From Verrucomicrobiaceae bacterium (lineage in GTDB: Bacteria > Verrucomicrobiota > Verrucomicrobiia > Verrucomicrobiales > Verrucomicrobiaceae): a stretch of DNA of 64,000 nt. The notes beneath the pieces were generated by a model, which was not told where the DNA came from, ran no database searches, and saw only the letters and a program-made list of their open reading frames with translations. A program made the position numbers and the translations under genes. Below are positions 63,509-64,000 of the stretch, piece after piece; the stretch's first letter is position 1, and each line of letters opens with the position of its first letter. The stretch spans positions 1,364,001 through 1,428,000 of the forward strand of contig JADJPW010000001.1 of assembly GCA_016713035.1 (NCBI GenBank). The letters run 5' to 3'.

Positions 63509-64000
63509 CTAGTCGAGGATGTCAGCCACACGGCCGGCACCGACGGTCTTGCCGCCTTCACGGATTGCGAAGCGGATAGTCTTCTCCATGGCGATCGGTG
63601 TGATCAGTTCCACGGTGATGGAGACGTTGTCGCCAGGCATCACCATTTCGACACCTTCAGGAAGGGTCACAGAGCCAGTCACGTCCGTCGTGCGGAAGTA
63701 GAACTGTGGGCGGTAGTTGTTGAAGAACGGCGTGTGACGGCCGCCTTCGTCCTTGGAAAGGACGTAAACTTCTGCCTTGAACTTCTTATGCGGAGTGACG
63801 GAGCCTGGCTTCGCGATGACCTGACCGCGCTCGATGTCGGTCTTCTTGGTGCCGCGGAGGAGGAGACCCACGTTGTCGCCAGCGCGACCTTCGTCGAGCA
63901 GCTTGCGGAACATTTCGATGTCCGTGACGGTGGTCTTGGCGGTTGGACGAATGCCGATGATTTCGACTTCGGACATCTTCTTGACGATGCCACGCTCGAC
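63509..64000 (-). CDS. tuf: Elongation factor Tu, N-terminal part outside window
   Basis: The visible 163 C-terminal residues cover domains 2 and 3: VERGIVKKMSEVEIIGIR, MFRKLLDEGRAGDNVGLLLR, GTKKTDIERGQVIAKPGS, and the end IAMEKTIRFAIREGGKTVGA, GRVADILD. This is EF-Tu, which brings aminoacyl-tRNA to the ribosome. The G domain lies beyond position 64000. Confidence 0.98.
   Translation of the reverse strand, partial: VERGIVKKMSEVEIIGIRPTAKTTVTDIEMFRKLLDEGRAGDNVGLLLRGTKKTDIERGQVIAKPGSVTPHKKFKAEVYVLSKDEGGRHTPFFNNYRPQFYFRTTDVTGSVTLPEGVEMVMPGDNVSITVELITPIAMEKTIRFAIREGGKTVGAGRVADILD

Overview
The window looks like a bacterial chromosome of the phylum Verrucomicrobiota (Prosthecobacter/Verrucomicrobium type; inferred from protein style, GC-rich coding and frequent lack of clear Shine-Dalgarno sites, not from a database search). 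Housekeeping DNA lies at both ends: a partial M16 zinc peptidase at 1-2020, and from 43.2 kb a HAD phosphatase, trpB, menD, a methyltransferase, yicC, a PBP2-like transpeptidase and then, on the minus strand, the classic block tuf - tRNA-Trp - secE - nusG - rplK - rplA - rplJ - rplL - rpoB - rpoC.

Between them sits about 41 kb of foreign DNA in one tRNA-Arg(TCT) gene, as two tandem elements. The 3' half of the gene is stranded at 2110-2152, the 5' half at 43169-43208, and a complete hybrid tRNA stands in the middle at 10363-10435. Element A (about 2153-10404) carries a tyrosine integrase, a small HExxH protein, a RadC/JAB protein, a helix-turn-helix protein, two unknown proteins, a Toprim primase, a primase-helicase ATPase, a noncoding array and a serine recombinase. 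It has no capsid or conjugation genes and resembles a self-replicating satellite. Its noncoding part holds three identical 36-bp repeats with exactly 30-bp spacers; each spacer is a palindrome, and two of the palindromes have relatives inside upstream genes of the same element.

Element B (about 10405-43168) is an integrative mobilizable element with plasmid ancestry. It has an integrase, a three-gene restriction-type defence locus (DEAD/DEAH helicase, DPPY methylase, RelE-UvrD fusion), an ImmA/XRE regulator pair with a palindromic operator, a CBASS locus of the short E2-only kind (HNH-SAVED effector, CD-NTase, E2), a Fic protein, a TIGR02391-like protein, an ArdC-like antirestriction protein, a MobF relaxase, a coupling protein, a RepA-like initiator with iterons, and ParA plus partner. 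No type IV secretion channel genes are seen, so it could be mobilized but not self-transmitted. Three copies of a covarying multi-hairpin element lie in its antirestriction region.

Nearly every long gene of element B is broken by single-base indels or stops, while element A has one such lesion and the flanks none. This is either decay of the element or locally poor consensus sequence. Genes called pseudogene here are given over their full reconstructed extent, with the positions of the breaks.
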